A DNA stretch of 64,000 nt, taken from assembly GCA_944323825.1 (NCBI GenBank), contig CALUTY010000002.1, positions 152,495-216,494 of the forward strand, in the 5' to 3' direction. This DNA comes from an uncultured Bacteroidales bacterium (GTDB taxonomy: Bacteria; Bacteroidota; Bacteroidia; Bacteroidales; UBA932). The notes beneath the pieces were generated by a model. That model saw only the letters and a program-made list of their open reading frames with translations, did no database searches and was not told the DNA's origin. A program made the position numbers and the translations under genes. Positions 60,083 through 64,000 of the stretch are shown here, in pieces; position 1 is the first letter of the stretch; the number at the start of each line of letters is the position of its first letter.

Positions 60083-61186
60083 TTATTTAAGGTTATGAAT
60101 GAAATTATCATATTTCTCTGCGACTGCCTTCCATTGGAAGTGTTCTTTCACACGTTCATAATTTGCTTCTTCCTGCCACTTGACATCTTCATAATAATTC
60201 TCAACGTATGAAAGTTTTGACGCAAGATCTTCGACGTCCTCATATTTACACCAAACACCACTTTTACCAAGTCCTTCTCGGTTGGCCGGTATATGAGATG
60301 CTATCACAATTTTATGGTAACTCATTGCTTCCAATAATGTAATAGCCAAACCTTCTATTGTTGACGGCAGACAAAAGGCATAACATGAACTGAGAAGTTG
60401 TTCCTTGTCATCTCCATATACTGCTCCAGTAAAAATTATATCTTCATGTCCTTTCACCAAATTATGAAGATATGCAACATATTCAGGTTGAGCATCATTG
60501 CTTCCGGCTATGACTAACTTATGACCTGAAATAATACCGGTCTGTATGAATGCTTTAATCAGATAATCAGGATTTTTGTCTTGAACGAGCCGGCCAAGAT
60601 ACAGATAATATCCTCTGTCTTTTAGTGAATATTTTTCAAGAATATTGCTTTTAATATTTCCTGTTGGCAAATGAATCGCAGTGGGAATGGTACTGCATTT
60701 TTTATGATAATGACTGAGGAAGTAGTCTGATTGTTCTTGACTTACCATTGTCAGATTCGTATTTGTATGAGCGGTAAACCATTCCATGAATTTCATGATC
60801 TTTTGCTGGACTCCGCTGTATTTTGTCCGTTTCCATTCCAAGCCATGTCCTTGCAGAATAGTTTTTTTCCCAAATAGCCTAGGAATCCATGAAGCCAGAG
60901 ACGGAGGCCATGCATTATAATGATAGATATCAAACTTATTTCCATTCAGCAAAGACTGTATGGTTGCTTTGTATGACAGCAGAATCTTGCATAAATATAT
61001 TCCCCCTATGGATTTCTGGTAAATGACCTTGAATCCGTTAACAATCTCCTCGGCATTTTTATCACTTTCGCAATATACCACCGGCTCATGCCCCAACTTT
61101 ACAAGTTCTGTCGCAAGGTTGTACATGTAATTTTCTATACCGCCAAGCTTGTGTATATCACGCCCGCCGATAAATGCTATTTTCAT
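60083..61186 (-). CDS. glycosyltransferase family 4
   Basis: A 367-residue GT4 enzyme beginning I-A-F-I-G-G-R-D-I-H-K-L-G-G-I-E-N, with H-Y-N-A-W-P-P near residue 94, Q-G-H-G-L-E-W-K-R near 112, Y-L-G-R-L-V-Q-D-K-N-P-D near 195 and the donor-site acids S-T-I-E-G-L-A-I-T-L-L-E near 278. The H-G-L-E-W-K-R wording is common in rhamnosyl or related transferases of surface polysaccharides. AT-rich. A 105-base gap to the next gene of the operon has no feature. Confidence 0.9.
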   Translation of the reverse strand: MKIAFIGGRDIHKLGGIENYMYNLATELVKLGHEPVVYCESDKNAEEIVNGFKVIYQKSIGGIYLCKILLSYKATIQSLLNGNKFDIYHYNAWPPSLASWIPRLFGKKTILQGHGLEWKRTKYSGVQQKIMKFMEWFTAHTNTNLTMVSQEQSDYFLSHYHKKCSTIPTAIHLPTGNIKSNILEKYSLKDRGYYLYLGRLVQDKNPDYLIKAFIQTGIISGHKLVIAGSNDAQPEYVAYLHNLVKGHEDIIFTGAVYGDDKEQLLSSCYAFCLPSTIEGLAITLLEAMSYHKIVIASHIPANREGLGKSGVWCKYEDVEDLASKLSYVENYYEDVKWQEEANYERVKEHFQWKAVAEKYDNFIHNLK

Positions 61187-61291
61187 CGTATTGTATTATC
61201 TTATAAAAGAAATAACTTTCTATAGGAAATAGCCGTCAGATAAATGGCTATAAGAGTCAGACCGTTTCTATAATAAAGTCGGTTAAAACTG

Positions 61292-62548
61292 TTATTTGTT
61301 TCCAGACAATGTTTTGGAATACAAATCTATAAGAACATTATAATAATTATCGGGATTGAAATAAGTGTCCGCGAATTGCTTGGCAGCGTTTTTCATTGTC
61401 TGGTAATCTGTTCTACCCAGATTTTCCGCTTTTTTTATTACTTTACTAAGCGAATTTACATTTCCTGATTCAAACAGAAAACCGGAAATACCGTCATTGA
61501 CAATTTCGGTTATACCACCAATTGAGGCGCCTATGACCGGTGTGCTCAATGTATATGACTCAACAATTGTCATAGGGTTATTTTCATAGCATTCAGATGC
61601 AACACAGACATACTTAGCGTTCTTAACAATATCATATAAATCCTTTCCGGTTTTATACCCTACGAATTCAATATTATCAAGTCTGAATTTATTACATTTA
61701 CTCTTTAGTTGTTTTTCCAGAGGACCAGTACCGACAATCTTCAAATGAATATTCCTGTTCTCTGAAAACGCATCTATTAATGTGGAAATACCTTTTTCAA
61801 ATGATAACCTCCCATAAAATAAATAATAATTTTTATACGTGTCAGATACAACCGATCGAGCTTTTGCAGCGACATCTTCATTGCTAAAATTATACATTAC
61901 AATATTGTTCGTTTCTGCAAATCTCTTATCATGCTGGATATGCTTTTGCAATGAAAACTTGCTGACAAAGATAAATGATGAAATATATTTGGCAGGATGG
62001 AAGAAGTGATTCCTGAAATACATTTCCGCGGTCATGATTACACTCATCAGAAAATTACCTTTTGCACATCTTCGTGTTATACATGACATAAAATGACCGG
62101 CACGGCAAACTTCACAAATACTTCCTTTACCATCCTTAAAAGTATATCCCGGACAAACCATTCTGTAATCATGAGCAGTATGGACGATTGGGATATGTTT
62201 TTTTTTTAATACTTTTAAGATAGACGGTGATAATCCACCCCAAAACAAATGAATGTGAGCTATATCAGGCTTTTCATTCTCTATAAATTTTTCCAGTCGT
62301 CTAGAAGCATCAATATTATAAAAATAATTTGCAATACCTTGGATTCTTCGTAAGAAAGAATGTTCTGAATTGGAATCAATACCTTTAGGGAAATAGTCTT
62401 CAGACAAACATGGTAAATTCTGTTTCCAAGCCTGACTAAAATAGATGACACTATGACCATGCAGTTTCAGCATATCTCCAGTATTGAGATATACGACTTC
62501 CGCACCACCACGACGATAATGAAAATTATCAATCAACAGAACTTTCAT
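61292..62548 (-). CDS. glycosyltransferase family 4, Cys-rich type
   Basis: A 418-residue GT4 enzyme: R-R-G-G-A-E-V-V-Y near the start, H-T-A-H-D-Y-R-M-V-C-P-G near residue 122, a Cys cluster (C-E-V-C-R-A-G-H-F then C-I-T-R-R-C), Y-G-R-L-S-F-E-K-G near 242, and S-E-C-Y-E-N-N-P-M-T-I-V-E-S for the donor-site pair near 315. It is of the same WcaC-like subtype as the gene at 50161 in the first locus. AT-rich; second gene of the leftward set as visible here. Confidence 0.9.
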   Translation of the reverse strand: MKVLLIDNFHYRRGGAEVVYLNTGDMLKLHGHSVIYFSQAWKQNLPCLSEDYFPKGIDSNSEHSFLRRIQGIANYFYNIDASRRLEKFIENEKPDIAHIHLFWGGLSPSILKVLKKKHIPIVHTAHDYRMVCPGYTFKDGKGSICEVCRAGHFMSCITRRCAKGNFLMSVIMTAEMYFRNHFFHPAKYISSFIFVSKFSLQKHIQHDKRFAETNNIVMYNFSNEDVAAKARSVVSDTYKNYYLFYGRLSFEKGISTLIDAFSENRNIHLKIVGTGPLEKQLKSKCNKFRLDNIEFVGYKTGKDLYDIVKNAKYVCVASECYENNPMTIVESYTLSTPVIGASIGGITEIVNDGISGFLFESGNVNSLSKVIKKAENLGRTDYQTMKNAAKQFADTYFNPDNYYNVLIDLYSKTLSGNK

Positions 62549-62603
62549 ATATGATTTGACTTGTTAAATGTATTTACTCTATAGTATTCAAACTGTCTTA
62601 CTT

Positions 62604-63767
62604 TCATGTATGTTTAAATTCATTAAAAAGTATTGATTTATACATTGATCTCTCATCAGGAAGATTATAACATGCAACGCATTCAATTGCCATATAAGAA
62701 CATGAAACGATCAATGCAATAATAAATATTATTTTAAGAGATAACGTTTTTTGCTGACTTAGATATGCCAACAGATAGCCTGTCATTATCAAGACAAATG
62801 GATTTAAATAGAAGAGCGGTCTTAAGAAGAGATAGGAAACATTAGATAATAAATCGGACAAACAGATATAAATAAAAAACATATTATATCCAAATATGAA
62901 ATATTTGTCTCCGTATTTTTCTTTTATCTGAGGAGAAAACCATATTATCAATATATTAGTAAGCAATAATACGAACCGCCTTGGACCATATGTCCTGGAT
63001 GATTCTGATTCAATAATATTTGTAAAATTATCAGCATATGAATCATAGCCTAGATTTGAAAGTATTGGCTCAATAAAATCTAATGAATCTTTAAGTACTG
63101 CCATCTGGCCCAAGACTGCACATAATAGTAGAATACCAATACACAAATATTTATTTTTAAAATAATCTTTTATTGGGATGAAATAGAACAATATCAGAAT
63201 AATAGCTGAGCGATGCATTAGCGTACATAAAAGCACGGCAAGTAGATATTTGATAAATTTATGTTTAACTATATAGTGAGATATCATGACAAAAGCACAA
63301 GCAACAATAACTTGTCTTATCCCATTCATCCATGATAAATAATATCCCCCTAATATCAGCACTAAGCCGATAAATGGATAAATAAATTTCCGATCTTTTA
63401 ATCCGTAATAAAATAATGTTACTTGGAGCAAAGCCCAGAAAGCAAAATATATTATTGGACTAGCCTTACAATATGCTAGAAAGGATGCGATTCCAACAAA
63501 TAACGGCTCAAAGTTATCATATAGGGGGGCAATTGGCAATCCGTTTTTTAATTCCAGATAATAGTTTAAATATGAAAAATAATCAACACCTACGCCATAT
63601 CTTAATCCTGAAAATAAGGTAAAAACTGTAACAATCAGGATAGTTCCCAGATTAAAGGATTTTGGCTTATTGTCCTTGAACGATTCACTCTTGGCTACTT
63701 CGCCCAAAACGAACATGCTCCCGGCAAATATAAGATAAATAATAGTGCTGAATAGAAACTTGATCAT
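62604..63767 (-). CDS. EpsG-family polysaccharide polymerase
   Basis: A 387-residue membrane protein with about ten helices. The EpsG mark G-L-R-Y-G-V-G-V-D-Y-F-S-Y near residue 55 and W-M-N-G-I-R-Q near 145 identify it as an EpsG-type repeat-unit polymerase. The second polysaccharide set thus has its own polymerase, different in family from the Wzy of the first. It is the first gene of this set inside the window. Its promoter and the genes before it lie at or beyond the right edge. Confidence 0.88.
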   Translation of the reverse strand: MIKFLFSTIIYLIFAGSMFVLGEVAKSESFKDNKPKSFNLGTILIVTVFTLFSGLRYGVGVDYFSYLNYYLELKNGLPIAPLYDNFEPLFVGIASFLAYCKASPIIYFAFWALLQVTLFYYGLKDRKFIYPFIGLVLILGGYYLSWMNGIRQVIVACAFVMISHYIVKHKFIKYLLAVLLCTLMHRSAIILILFYFIPIKDYFKNKYLCIGILLLCAVLGQMAVLKDSLDFIEPILSNLGYDSYADNFTNIIESESSRTYGPRRFVLLLTNILIIWFSPQIKEKYGDKYFIFGYNMFFIYICLSDLLSNVSYLFLRPLFYLNPFVLIMTGYLLAYLSQQKTLSLKIIFIIALIVSCSYMAIECVACYNLPDERSMYKSILFNEFKHT

Positions 63768-64000
63768 TAATCAAATGCCATTTAATAAATCCACAATTAA
63801 AGATTGATATTTAAATCCCCATTTAAAATGCATTGTCAGAACCGTCAAATGCGGCCTTTATGAAATCGTCGAATGATGAATAGTTTTATGGTGCTTAAGT
63901 ATGAATATATTTCATTAGTTAAATAGGGACTGTCGTTTAATTCCGTCATTATGAGTCAATCGGCAGACTGTCCCGGTAATTTTTCCGATCGAACTCATCT
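63768..64000. other. right-edge stretch with no supported gene
   Basis: An AT-rich 233-base stretch upstream of the leftward EpsG gene. No reading frame of useful length, no hairpin and no convincing TTTG/TAnnTTTG pair on the reverse strand were seen. It may be the leader or an intergenic gap of the second operon. Confidence 0.5.

Overview
The window looks like chromosomal DNA of a gut-type Bacteroidales bacterium. Several lines of evidence agree: promoters of the Bacteroidales form (TTTG-like box, about 20 bases, TAnnTTTG) stand in front of many genes; start codons mostly lack strong Shine-Dalgarno sequences; and the families DUF4252, GSCFA, DUF4301, DUF721, TupA-like ATP-grasp and a decayed UpxY-type antiterminator are typical of the group. 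The genus cannot be fixed from the sequence alone. No tRNA, rRNA or CRISPR array was seen.

Bases 1-36000 are mostly housekeeping. In order: an ECF sigma / putative anti-sigma / DUF4252 group; NAD synthetase; a GH43 glycosidase; a purine-salvage pair (MTA/SAH deaminase and purine nucleoside phosphorylase); an aquaporin; a four-subunit 2-oxoacid:ferredoxin oxidoreductase of VorB type; a small coiled-coil gene with zapA, a probable 6S-like RNA and rny; DsbD; a reverse-strand operon of an outer-membrane protein, an omega-amidase-like enzyme and a 5'-nucleotidase lipoprotein; a GSCFA protein; a GntR-controlled ABC exporter operon; ffh; lysA divergent from a deoxyhypusine-synthase-like gene; a membrane-anchored AraC regulator; a lipoprotein preceded by a 77-base tandem repeat that carries promoters; a recF / DUF721 / pdxB / DUF4301 operon; a TPR protein; and yebC.

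Bases 36000-56290 form a complete surface-polysaccharide (capsule or O-antigen) locus read rightwards. It has a promoter and a roughly 200-base leader with a strong hairpin, a lipid-carrier sugar-phosphate transferase, Wza, Wzc, UDP-glucose dehydrogenase and UDP-glucuronate epimerase. These are followed by an AT-rich serotype-specific block (flippase, CapA-like protein, ATP-grasp protein, Wzy polymerase, three glycosyltransferases) and a GC-richer fnlABC-wbuB module for UDP-N-acetyl-L-fucosamine synthesis and transfer. The expected product is a Wzx/Wzy polymer likely to contain uronic acid and L-FucNAc.

Bases 56290-57950 are a junction: an 11-base inverted repeat touching the start codon of a tyrosine recombinase, then a decayed UpxY-like gene. 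From 57950 to the right edge a second, AT-rich polysaccharide gene set runs leftwards, convergent with the first: an EpsG-type polymerase, three glycosyltransferases and a capsular-synthesis transferase. Its beginning lies outside the window. The junction, the leader hairpin, the promoter-bearing repeats and the zapA-rny RNA are the parts most worth a second look.
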